In this document: in pieces, positions 1-8,122 of the stretch
How the letters are laid out: every line of letters begins with the position of its first letter
How positions within the stretch are numbered: position 1 is the first letter of the stretch
From: CAZGAQ01 sp964523405
Lineage (GTDB): Bacteria; Planctomycetota; Phycisphaerae; UBA1845; Fen-1342
Assembly: GCA_964523405.1 (NCBI GenBank)
Contig: CAZGAQ010000004.1
Location: forward strand, 1 to 64,000
Direction of reading: 5' to 3'
DNA: 64,000 nucleotides
Made by a program: the position numbers and the translations under genes
The notes under the pieces: model-generated
What the model was told of the DNA's origin: nothing
Seen by the model: only the letters and a program-made list of their open reading frames with translations
The model's database searches: none

Positions 1-845
1 TCGAGCCGGTGGAGGTGACGTTTCCGCCGACGGTAATGTCGGCGCTGGCGGCGAGAGGGTCTTCTTCGAGCGTGGCGTTGCGCAAAGCGCCGCCGACGCT
101 GATCTGCCCGGCGACGTTGCCGCCGACGTGGATGGGCCCGCGGACGTCGGCGCTGGAGTGAATCATGCCGTTGGGGTAGGCCGCGTAGAGGAGGTTGCCG
201 GCCAGGGTGACGGAGCCGGTGAGGCCGCCGTCGAGCCAGATGTAGCCGGAGAAGTCCGCGCTGCTATTGGTGAAGTTGATCGTGCCGGCGTTGGGGGGAT
301 CCGGAGGAGCCGGCGGAGATGAGGCCGGTGTGCGTGCCGCTGCCGTTGACGGTGAGGTTGAAGTTGCCGCCGCTGACATTGCCCAGCAGGCATCCGCCGA
401 CAGTGACGTTGGCGGTGCACGTGGCGCCGGCGTGGCGCAGGTCGCCGCCGACATAGACCGTGCCCGTGAGGTACCTGGCCAGGACGTGCACTTCGCCGAG
501 ATCGCCGGTGAGCGTCAGGCCGGTGATCGTGCTCGTGACGCCGGTACGGTAGAGATCCACCCGCTTGAGGCTGTGGGCGCCGATGACATTCACCGAGACC
601 GATCCGCTGGTGACGCCGCTGCCGAGTTCGATGACGTTGATGTCCGTTGGTGCGCCAGTCACCGTGTCATGGGCCTGCAGAATCAGTGTTCCCGAAGAGA
701 TGATCGTGACCCTCCGATCGCCTTGGTCTACCACACAAAGCGCACTCCCTCCCACGACAGTAATCTGCTCCTCGCCAGAGGCCGTGCCGCACAGCCACGA
801 CGATACGACGATCACGAGTGCAGGTAGATGCCAAGACATCTTCAT
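1..845 (-). pseudogene. Secreted repeat-rich (beta-solenoid-like) protein, frameshifted and cut by the window edge
   Basis: The reading frame opens at an ATG at 845, nine bases after an AGGAG site, and encodes a signal peptide (about residues 1-24) followed by short repeats rich in G, V, T and N of the type VGGDL and VGGCLLGNV. This pattern suggests a beta-solenoid or autotransporter-like surface protein. The frame breaks at a run of six G at 293-298. Removing one base from that run restores an open frame that continues with the same repeat style (HVGGNVAGQISVGGALRN) to position 1, where the gene leaves the window. The break is therefore a one-base homopolymer change, either a true mutation or a sequencing error. 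It is probably the third gene of an operon with the two PEP-CTERM genes upstream, 12 bases from the stop at 858. Function is unknown. Confidence 0.6.
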
Positions 846-857
846 TGTGAGAGACTC

Positions 858-1592
858 CTACGTGGGCAGTTGCCTGCGTTCGTGTATTCCGCGCGCCGCA
901 CGGCGCTGCACCAGTAAAAGGCAGAACGCAGCTAACAAGAGGAGGAACGTCGATGGTTCCGGGATGACCCCGTAACGGAAATAGTCCCATTGCGAGCAAG
1001 ACCTGTAGCCCTGGACGCAGTCGCCGAAATTGACGAACGACTGCAGGAGCGTGTATGTTTCGAACACACCCGTATACCGCAGCATGTCATCAATATGCAG
1101 CCTGTATGACTGCATATCCTGAGACTCGACGCGGAATTGATGGAAGGTCCCTGGCGCGATGTCGATTACGACATTTCCCGGTCGCAAGATCAGCCCTGTT
1201 GGACCGTAGCGAATGGACAGATGCGCGGGAGAATCATGGGGGGCAATTGTCACCCCGACATCTCCGGTATCGCTCCGAGGATCAACCGAAAGCCTCCACT
1301 CTGCGACGAAAGTCTCCCCCACTTGCGGATCTGCAGGCAGCGTGCGCTCCGCGAAGTCATAAATCCAAGGATGGCGCAAGCTGTCTACGGTCAGGATGCC
1401 GTCATCGACAGAGCGCTCTGCCCCCCCGACCTCTGGCCCCAGCTCGTTGCCATAGTGGCGCGCCCAGCCTTGACTTTCCGGCAGGCCATCACCCTCGTAG
1501 GCCACCCAGTACGGACTGGCGACGGCCGGGAATGGCACGGCGAGCAACAGGCCGAAAACGATGTAGGGTATCCAATTCCGACTCGCATTCAT
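858..1592 (-). CDS. PEP-CTERM secreted protein, downstream tandem paralogue
   Basis: This 244-residue protein has an N-terminal signal peptide (MNASRNW followed by a hydrophobic stretch ending near AVASPYW) and a C-terminal sorting signal: IPEPS, a hydrophobic helix and an arginine-rich tail. PEP-CTERM proteins are exported and then processed by an exosortase at the cell surface. The body (WVAYEGDGLPESQGW, FVAEWRL, SQDMQSYRL) aligns by eye with the gene just upstream, so the two are tandem duplicates. The fold could be LamG/concanavalin-like, but this is a guess. The start ATG at 1592 overlaps the stop of the upstream gene (ATGA), and an AAAGGAAAG site sits six bases before it inside that gene. 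An earlier in-frame start at 1679 would lie inside the upstream gene and lacks a signal peptide. Confidence 0.8.
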   Translation of the reverse strand: MNASRNWIPYIVFGLLLAVPFPAVASPYWVAYEGDGLPESQGWARHYGNELGPEVGGAERSVDDGILTVDSLRHPWIYDFAERTLPADPQVGETFVAEWRLSVDPRSDTGDVGVTIAPHDSPAHLSIRYGPTGLILRPGNVVIDIAPGTFHQFRVESQDMQSYRLHIDDMLRYTGVFETYTLLQSFVNFGDCVQGYRSCSQWDYFRYGVIPEPSTFLLLLAAFCLLLVQRRAARGIHERRQLPT

Positions 1593-2329
1593 GGGCGCTT
1601 TCCTTTGTGCCCGGCTGGATGGAGCGACCCCGCGGCGCAGCGCCGAGATGCCAGAACGGCGAACACGCACAATACACAATGCAATGCGCCCGGTTCAGGT
1701 ACGATGCCGTACCGGCAGTAGTCCCACTGGGAATACGATCGCAGTCCCTGGACGCAGTCGCCGAAAGCGACGAAGGACTGGAGCAGTGTGTAGTCTTCGA
1801 ACCAGCCATTGACGACGAGACCGTCATCCACTTGCAGCGTGTATGTCAACATATCCTGAGACAGGAATCGAAATTCGTGAAATTCTCCCGCAGCCAACGA
1901 GATGGTGATGTCCCCGGGTCTGATCGAAACGCCGTCCGCGCCGTATCGAAAGGAGACGTGTCCGGGCGTGGCGTGCCGAGCGATCGTAATGCCCGCGTCG
2001 CCAGCGTCGCTGCGTTGATCGACGAATAGTCGCCATTCTGCGACGAAACGCTCTCCAGGTGGCGGATCGTTCGGCAGATCGCGTAGGTAGTAGTCGCAAA
2101 TCCACTCGTTGCGGAGGCCGTCCAAGGTGAGAACGTCGTTCTCGATTGTTCGCACGGCGCCATGTCCCCAGCCAGTCTCATCGCCGCAGCCTCGGTCCCA
2201 GCCTTCGTTCTCCGGAAAGTCCTCGCCCGCGTACGCCACCCAGTACGGGGCGGCGACAGCGGGTATGGTGGCGGCGAAGAGCAGGGCGACGGCGAGCGGG
2301 AGACGAAGCGGGCTCCGATGGGCGTGCAT
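1589..2329 (-). CDS. PEP-CTERM secreted protein, upstream tandem paralogue
   Basis: This 246-residue protein has a signal peptide (MHAHRSPLRLPL followed by a hydrophobic core) and a C-terminal VPEP motif, hydrophobic segment and basic tail, which is the PEP-CTERM exosortase signal. Its body shares most landmarks with the downstream neighbour: PYWVAYAGEDFPENEGWDR, FVAEWRLFVDQRSDAGDAG, SQDMLTYTLQVDD and LLQSFVAFGDCVQG. The ATG at 2329 follows GGAG with a six-base spacer; an upstream TTG in frame at 2380 is less likely. Its TGA overlaps the next ATG by four bases, so translation of the two copies is probably coupled. The specific role is unknown. A ligand-binding lectin-like domain is possible but not shown. 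Confidence 0.8.
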   Translation of the reverse strand: MHAHRSPLRLPLAVALLFAATIPAVAAPYWVAYAGEDFPENEGWDRGCGDETGWGHGAVRTIENDVLTLDGLRNEWICDYYLRDLPNDPPPGERFVAEWRLFVDQRSDAGDAGITIARHATPGHVSFRYGADGVSIRPGDITISLAAGEFHEFRFLSQDMLTYTLQVDDGLVVNGWFEDYTLLQSFVAFGDCVQGLRSYSQWDYCRYGIVPEPGALHCVLCVFAVLASRRCAAGSLHPAGHKGKRP

Positions 2330-2536
2330 GGCAGTCTCCGGTCGGATATTGCGGGCTGGCCCCCGAGCATCCTTGCGCAAGCAAGTATAGCCCGGGGACG
2401 CAGCGCGCTCAACGGAATTGACAGCATTGCGCAGAGAGCAACACCGACTATCCCGGTTGCGTAGGGTGGTTACCCGTGTGGTATGCGCGCGGTGTATGGT
2501 TCCAGAGACGTTCGCGCGGACGTGGGTGAGTGGGGG

Positions 2537-2779
2537 TCAGCAGGAACCGGTGACGGTGACGGGGCGCTCGACGGACTTGGCGACGACGATCGAGCCGGTG
2601 GACGCGAGGTTGCTGCCGACGGTGATTTCGGCGCTGCCGGCAAGGGGGTCTTCTTCAAGGGTGGCGTTGCGCAGGGCGCCGTTGATCTGGATGCGTCCGG
2701 CAACGTTGCCGCCGACGCAGACCCTACCGCCATCTGCGCGGCGGCAGGTTGCGGGATACGTGGGGGAGGAGGGGTTCAT
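2537..2779 (-). pseudogene. Fragment homologous to the repeat protein at 1-845
   Basis: An open stretch ending in a TGA at 2537 contains a segment (GGNVAGRIQINGALRN, then NATLEEDPLAGSAEITVG) that matches almost residue for residue the C-terminal part of the frameshifted protein at the window's left edge. There is no signal peptide, and the upstream sequence is a hairpin and repeat rather than the rest of the gene. This looks like the 3' remnant of a duplicated copy. Its C-terminus (VERPVTVTGSC) may show what the missing end of the other copy looks like. Expression is doubtful. Confidence 0.45.
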
Positions 2780-2810
2780 GCGGCCGTTTCGGGCTTACCG
2801 AAACGGCCGC
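2780..2810. repeat. Perfect 13-bp inverted repeat
   Basis: GCGGCCGTTTCGG at 2780-2792 and its exact complement at 2798-2810 flank a five-base loop. It would form a very stable hairpin just 5' of the gene fragment. No T-run follows on either strand, so it is not a classic intrinsic terminator. Confidence 0.7.
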
Positions 2811-3011
2811 AACCAGCCCTACGTCGCGGTGCGGCGGGCGGTGCAGTTTTGTTGAGGGCGTACCATGGGCGGAGACAGATTCCTCGCTGCGCTCGGAAAG
2901 ACGAGTTGCAGCGAAGCGCCGCAACCACGGGCAACGCGTTACGATTGTCGACGACGTGCCGCCGTTGCGCGTGATGGGTCGCGACGGGGGGCAACACGCG
3001 GTGCCCGGGGA
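2811..3011. repeat. Probable dispersed intergenic repeat; no gene seen
   Basis: Downstream of the GH94 gene, the + strand carries GGAGACAGATTCCTCGCTGC (2871-2890) followed by GCTCGGAA. This motif is recalled as common in non-coding repeats of many bacteria, where its translation on the other strand reads SFRAQRGIC. Together with the adjacent hairpin it fills most of the space between the GH94 stop and the gene fragment. No ribosome-binding site or convincing gene was found here. Confidence 0.4.
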
Positions 3012-6000
3012 CTACTCCAGCCAGACGTCGATGCGGCGGCACTGGCGATGGCGGATGCGCTCGGCCGCGGCGGCGGGAAGGGCGTCGCCAGTGAACTCCT
3101 CGCGCTCGTCGAGGACGTAGCGCGCGGGGCGCACGCCGGCGGGGCCGTACGTGTCGCGGCGCTGGGGGTTGTGATAGACGAGCAACGTGCTGCCGAGCAA
3201 CGTGCAGGCAAACGTATCCGCGGGCAACTCCACATCCCGCGCGCCGTGACGCACGCGCTGCGGCGCCGTGGTGAACCACGCGGCGGGCAAAGCCGGCTGC
3301 AGACGCAGACGCAACGCGCCGGATGCGCCGGATGAAGCCACGTCCGTGTGACCATCGACGTAGAACGGCCGCTCCCCCACCGTCAGCAGCAGCCAAATGT
3401 GGATGAACTCGGCGGTCGAGCCGCTGAGCCGCGCGATGAAGCCGCGGCCGTGCGTGGCCGGATCGGGATTCGCGGACGAGCCGAGGAAGGAGCAATTCTC
3501 CAGGATGCTGCGGCCGTAGACTTCGGGGTTCATAAAGGGCACGAGCATCGTGTCGGCGTCGGTGAAGAACTCCTCGTAGAGCCCGCAGCGCAGCAGCTCG
3601 AGCAGGTACTTGTACGACATGTGCAGCCAGATGGACTCGTTCTCGAACCAGCCGCGGGTGAAGGTGCGCGCCCGGCCGATGTCGGGTCCGCAGGCGTCGA
3701 GGCACTCGTTGAGTTTGTACATCTGCAGCGCCGCATCGAAGAGCGGGCTATTGCGCACGGCGCGGTAGATGGTGCGGGCCTGGGCGCGGCCGGACGGCAG
3801 GCGCAGCCAGTGGACCTGGCCTTCGAGATACAGAGGCAACGGGGCCGGTGTGAAGCCGGTGATCTGCACGGGGGCAACCGGCGCGTCCGTCTGCGACGCG
3901 GTGGTTGCGGTCGCGCCGGTCGGCGCGCGGCCGGCTTCCTGCGGGCGATTGGCGTAATACGTGTGCAAGAGGCCGGTGCGGGCGTCGATCGACTTTTCGA
4001 TCGCGTGGCGGGCGCGGCGTTCGGCGCCGTCGAGCAGGGCAGCGAGCTGCGCGCCGGAGACGACGCGCGTGCGGCCGCTCGCGCCGGCGCGGAGGCGGGC
4101 GCGGTAGTCTTCGCGCAGCGCGGTCGCGCGTTCCCACGAATACTCCATTTCGAGGTCGGCGACGACGAGCTGAAGGAAGTCGGCGACTTCGGCGGGCAAT
4201 TCGGTGTCGGGCAATTGCGCGACGTGGGCGCGGAGCCACGCGGCGAGGCGGGCGAGCTCGGCGGCCTCGCAGGTCGAGGAGCCGAACAAGCCGGGCAGGC
4301 CGTTGAGCGAGTCGTTCCAGCCGGGGCGGCCGGCTTCCATCTCGATGGCTTGGCCGGCGGCGTCGAAGGAAACGGCCTTGACGGCGACGATGGCGCAGAG
4401 CTTCCCGAGGACGGTGGTCGCGGGTAGCGGCGTGGCGGCCGGGGCCCCGTCGGCGACGGCGCCGACTTGCAGGAGGCCGGTGGTGCGGCGCTGGTACTTG
4501 GTGCGGCGCGGCACGACGTAGGCGCCTTCATCGAACCAGTCGACGGCGCGCGGCGCGGTCAGCATCGCGGCAACGCGGTCCGGATAGGTCGTCGCGAAAG
4601 CGTCGAGCAGGTCGGTGACGTAGGTCCAGTGGTCGACCCAGTAGCCGCCTTCGTGTCCGCCGGCGACGAGCGTACGCGTGCACTGCGCGAGCAGGCCGTT
4701 GAGCCATGCGGCGTCCTGTGCACAGGGCAGGCCGTGCTGGCGGGCCCATTGCACGAGATCGCCGGGTTGGCAGCCTTTGGTGAGCAGGCGGGCAAAGGCG
4801 CCGCGTGCGGCCGGGTCGGTGGCCGGGCACAGCGTGGCGGCGTCGCGCCCGGCGGCGAGTCGCCAGCGGTAGCCTTCGAGGCCAAGCGGGTTGTAGCCGT
4901 CGGCCTGGAGGAGCGCGACGAACTCGTTGATTTCGTGGGCGCCGACGTGGGGATAGAACCACACGTCCCAACGGCGGTTCTGGCAGATGTCGCGGTAGTT
5001 GCCGGCGCCGCTGGAGAGCGGCTGCGCGGGGACGATGAAGAAGTTGTAGTCGCGCTCGAGGTCGCCGTGGCGGCGCGAGTACAGATTGAGCAGGGTTGGG
5101 CCATCCTGGGAGGGGAATTCGGCCGGCACGCCGCCACGGAGGATGTTGTCGAGGTAGTTCTGGCGAACGTAGGCATCCAGCACAGGCAGGGCGGAAGCCT
5201 GCGTGGCGGGGGCGAGCACGTCGTCGAGCAGGGCGTGACTCTCGGCGAGGGCCCGGTCGAAGTCGGCGGGACGCGCGAAGCCGGTGAGGAACTCGTCAAG
5301 CATCTGCTCGTGCGGCGCGTGACCGATGACGGCGAAGAGCTGGATGGTCTCGCCGGGGTCGAGGACCGTGTGCACCGGGGCCAGGGCGCAGGGCATGCGG
5401 TTTTCCCAGACCTGCGCGGCCCGGTCGAGCGTATCCTGGGCGATGAAGTGGCGCGGGGTCACGAGGTCGTGTCCGCCGCCGAAGATGAGGTGCGGATCGA
5501 TGAGCGGCTGCAAAGGAAGCCACTCGCTGCCGCGCGCCAGCCACGCGGCGTAGAAGTTCCCGGCCGACACATGGACGACCTCGGCCTCGTCGTGGGCGGC
5601 GACCTTGGCGGCGAAGAACGGCACCTGCCCGTGGACGAGTTTCACCGAAGCATACGCCTCGTAGATGTGGCGCATGGCCTTGAGGCCGTGGTCGGAGAAA
5701 CCGGCGGGGATGATCAGCGGCAGGCCGTCGAGCAGGGTGAGCTGGCGGGCCTGGCGGCCGAGGTTGGTGATTTTGACACGGCGGACGAGGGCGCCGAGGT
5801 TGCGGTTGACGGGGCTGAAGTACCGGACGTCGAACTGCAGGCCGCGGTGCGGGTTCGTTTCGGTGAGTTCGAGCACATCGGGCTGGATGTGCATGACGCG
5901 CGTGGTGTCGGGGTCGGTGAAGCCGTCGCGGAAGGGCTCGTAGTACTGGCCGTCGAGCTTGCAGAAGGTGCGGAAGCCCTGGACGCCGACGAGCTGGTAA

Positions 6001-6257
6001 GCCCAGGTCGCGGGGAGGTATTCGACGATCGCGTGGTCCTTGTCGCGGACGCCAAAGGAGGCGATGCCCTGCGCGCGGTTGACGTACAGGCACCACAGCG
6101 GCACGCCGGCGGGACCGGCCACACCGGGCAGGAAGCTACAAAAGCCCGGGGCCGTGTCGTAGCGGTCAATGGCGTAGCAGCCGTCGGGCGCGAGGGCGTA
6201 GCGGGGCGGTTGCACCCGCGGGGTTTCACGTTTGCGTTGATGCGGACGCGTAATCAC
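3012..6257 (-). CDS. Large GH94 family glycoside phosphorylase
   Basis: This 1081-residue cytoplasmic protein resembles GH94 phosphorylases, which split beta-glucosidic bonds with phosphate to give glucose 1-phosphate. The motif WNDSLNGLPG (W647; D649 as the probable general acid) matches the GH94 acid region. An N-terminal sandwich-like half (residues 20-350) precedes the helical catalytic half. Most cellobiose or laminaribiose phosphorylases are about 800-900 residues. The greater length is closer to 1,2-beta-oligoglucan phosphorylases, so that substrate is a reasonable but unproven guess. The start is a GTG at 6257 with AGGA eight bases upstream. It is the last gene of the sugar-uptake unit, 48 bases after the second permease, which suits phosphorolysis of imported oligosaccharides. 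Confidence 0.75.
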   Translation of the reverse strand: MITRPHQRKRETPRVQPPRYALAPDGCYAIDRYDTAPGFCSFLPGVAGPAGVPLWCLYVNRAQGIASFGVRDKDHAIVEYLPATWAYQLVGVQGFRTFCKLDGQYYEPFRDGFTDPDTTRVMHIQPDVLELTETNPHRGLQFDVRYFSPVNRNLGALVRRVKITNLGRQARQLTLLDGLPLIIPAGFSDHGLKAMRHIYEAYASVKLVHGQVPFFAAKVAAHDEAEVVHVSAGNFYAAWLARGSEWLPLQPLIDPHLIFGGGHDLVTPRHFIAQDTLDRAAQVWENRMPCALAPVHTVLDPGETIQLFAVIGHAPHEQMLDEFLTGFARPADFDRALAESHALLDDVLAPATQASALPVLDAYVRQNYLDNILRGGVPAEFPSQDGPTLLNLYSRRHGDLERDYNFFIVPAQPLSSGAGNYRDICQNRRWDVWFYPHVGAHEINEFVALLQADGYNPLGLEGYRWRLAAGRDAATLCPATDPAARGAFARLLTKGCQPGDLVQWARQHGLPCAQDAAWLNGLLAQCTRTLVAGGHEGGYWVDHWTYVTDLLDAFATTYPDRVAAMLTAPRAVDWFDEGAYVVPRRTKYQRRTTGLLQVGAVADGAPAATPLPATTVLGKLCAIVAVKAVSFDAAGQAIEMEAGRPGWNDSLNGLPGLFGSSTCEAAELARLAAWLRAHVAQLPDTELPAEVADFLQLVVADLEMEYSWERATALREDYRARLRAGASGRTRVVSGAQLAALLDGAERRARHAIEKSIDARTGLLHTYYANRPQEAGRAPTGATATTASQTDAPVAPVQITGFTPAPLPLYLEGQVHWLRLPSGRAQARTIYRAVRNSPLFDAALQMYKLNECLDACGPDIGRARTFTRGWFENESIWLHMSYKYLLELLRCGLYEEFFTDADTMLVPFMNPEVYGRSILENCSFLGSSANPDPATHGRGFIARLSGSTAEFIHIWLLLTVGERPFYVDGHTDVASSGASGALRLRLQPALPAAWFTTAPQRVRHGARDVELPADTFACTLLGSTLLVYHNPQRRDTYGPAGVRPARYVLDEREEFTGDALPAAAAERIRHRQCRRIDVWLE

Positions 6258-6305
6258 CGGTACGATCCTTTACACAGCACAACAGCGGCGCAGAGCGCCG
6301 GATAC

Positions 6306-7214
6306 TCAGTTCTTCATGCCCGTGGTGGCGATGCCCTCGATGAACGTGCGCTGCGTCATGAGAAACAGGATCAGCAGCGGCGCGGTCACGAGCGTGCAGG
6401 CGGCCATGAGCAGGTTCCAGGGCGTGCCGCCGTGCTGGGCCTGGAAGAACTGCAGGCCCAGGGCGAGCGTAAACAGGTCCTGGTGGTTCAGGTAGATCAA
6501 CGGACCGATGTAGTCATTCCACACGTACATCGCGTGGAAGAGGGCGACGACAGCGAGTGCGGGACGCGACAGCGGCAGGATAATCCGCCAGAAGATGCCC
6601 CAGTGCCCCAGGCCGTCGATGCGGGCGGCCTCGGAGAGGTCGGTGGGGATCTGCAGGAAGAACTGCCGCAGCAGGAAGATGTTGAACGCCCCGCCGAAGC
6701 ACGCCGGCACCCAGAGGGGCTTCAGCGAGCCGATCCAGCCGAAGTACTTGAAGATGAAGTACGTGGGGATCATGACGGCGGGGAACGGAATCATCATCGT
6801 CGCGAGCATGACGGCGAAGACGACGCCGCGGCCGCGCCATTCGATCTTGGAGAAACCGTAGGCGCAGATCGCGCTGGCCAGGACCATGCCGATGACGCTG
6901 AGCAGGGCGACGACGAGGGTGTTACGGAGGTAGAGGATGAAGTGGACGTTGTCGCTGGTGAGCACGCCACGGTAGCCGAGGCGCTCGACGCCCTTGTCGT
7001 CGATGAAGCGGCCGCGGCCGGCGTAGTAGTTCTCGTACGCGTACTGCGGGATCTTGCCGACATTCTGGGGCACGAACTCGAGCTTGGTGGTCGAGATTTC
7101 TTCCTGCGGCTTGAGGCTCGTGCTCACCATCCACACCAGGGGCATGATGAACACGAAGCCGACGGCGGCCAGCAGGACGAGGGCGACGACGCGTGCGAGC
7201 CGGGACTCTTTCAT
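6306..7214 (-). CDS. Carbohydrate ABC transporter permease, MalG type
   Basis: This 302-residue inner-membrane protein has about six hydrophobic helices, beginning just after MKESRLARVVALVLL. Its cytoplasmic EAA loop (SEAARIDGLGHWGIFWRI, then LPLSRPA) is the contact site for the ATPase subunit. That loop and the C-terminal FIEGIATTGMKN identify it as the MalG-like half of a CUT1 sugar importer. An insertion of about 40 residues (KIPQYAYENYYAGRGRFIDD) lies between helices 1 and 2, as in many planctomycete and thermophile versions. The ATG at 7214 overlaps the stop of the MalF-like gene (ATGA), so an earlier in-frame start at 7514 inside that gene is rejected. No ATPase gene is in the operon, so a shared MsmK-type ATPase elsewhere is assumed. 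Confidence 0.9.
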   Translation of the reverse strand: MKESRLARVVALVLLAAVGFVFIMPLVWMVSTSLKPQEEISTTKLEFVPQNVGKIPQYAYENYYAGRGRFIDDKGVERLGYRGVLTSDNVHFILYLRNTLVVALLSVIGMVLASAICAYGFSKIEWRGRGVVFAVMLATMMIPFPAVMIPTYFIFKYFGWIGSLKPLWVPACFGGAFNIFLLRQFFLQIPTDLSEAARIDGLGHWGIFWRIILPLSRPALAVVALFHAMYVWNDYIGPLIYLNHQDLFTLALGLQFFQAQHGGTPWNLLMAACTLVTAPLLILFLMTQRTFIEGIATTGMKN

Positions 7215-8122
7215 CCGCCCACCCCCCGGTAATGCACGAGTCGCTTGCTGAGCCGGAAGGCCAGCGCGGTGAGGGCGAGGATAATCAGGAGCTGGACCCA
7301 GCTCAGGGTGCAGGCGTAGCCGAAGCGCTGCCCGCGGAAGGCGGTGTCGTAGAGATACATGGTGTAGAAGTACACGCTGCGCTGGGGGCCGCCGCCGGGG
7401 ACCATGATCTGCGGAACGGCGAAGACCTGCCAGACGTAGATGATCCCGATGACGACGTTGAAGAAGATGGACGGGGAGATCATCGGGATCGTGACGTTCC
7501 AGAGGCGTTGCCAAGCGCTGGCGCCGTCGACGTGGGCGGCTTCATAGAGCGAGCGCGGCACGTCCTGGAGCCCGGCAAGGTAGACCACAACGGCGTTACC
7601 GACACTCCAGACGCTGAGCAGCACCATGCTGGGCATGGTCCAGTGCGGGTCGGTGAGCCAGTTGGGGCCCTCGATGCCGACCATGCGGAGCAGCGCGTTG
7701 AGCACGCCGTATTGGCCGTTGAACATCCACAGCCAGATCATGGCGGTCGCGACCAGCGGCACGAGCGTCGGGACGAAGATAATCGCCCGCCACACGGTGC
7801 GGCCGGGGACGCTGGTGTTCAGCAGAAGCGCCAGCGAGAGCGCTGCGAGCGTGCCAACAGGCAGGGCGATGGCCGCGTAGATCGAGGTCGTCTGGAGCGT
7901 TTTCCAGAAGAGCGGATCGGTAACGAGTTCGCGCAGGTTCGTCAGGCCGGTATAGACGGGCGGGCGCAGACCGTCGAACTGGCAGAAGGCGAGGTAGCCG
8001 GACATCCCGACGGGAATGAGCGTGAAGAGCGTGAAGCCGATGATCCATGGGAAGATCCACGCCAGGCCGACGAGGACGGCCGGCCAGCGCCAAGCAATGC
8101 GTGGGGCGGGCGTGGAGTTCAT
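7211..8122 (-). CDS. Carbohydrate ABC transporter permease, MalF type
   Basis: This 303-residue inner-membrane protein has six predicted helices and the EAA loop YEAAHVDGASAWQRLWNVTI, placing it in the MalF-like half of CUT1 importers. It would form the channel with the MalG-like neighbour and receive sugar from the binding protein encoded upstream. Both ends overlap neighbours by four bases (ATGA at 8119-8122 with the binding protein and at 7211-7214 with MalG), so the three are almost certainly co-translated. There is no large periplasmic insertion of the E. coli MalF kind. Confidence 0.9.
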   Translation of the reverse strand: MNSTPAPRIAWRWPAVLVGLAWIFPWIIGFTLFTLIPVGMSGYLAFCQFDGLRPPVYTGLTNLRELVTDPLFWKTLQTTSIYAAIALPVGTLAALSLALLLNTSVPGRTVWRAIIFVPTLVPLVATAMIWLWMFNGQYGVLNALLRMVGIEGPNWLTDPHWTMPSMVLLSVWSVGNAVVVYLAGLQDVPRSLYEAAHVDGASAWQRLWNVTIPMISPSIFFNVVIGIIYVWQVFAVPQIMVPGGGPQRSVYFYTMYLYDTAFRGQRFGYACTLSWVQLLIILALTALAFRLSKRLVHYRGVGG

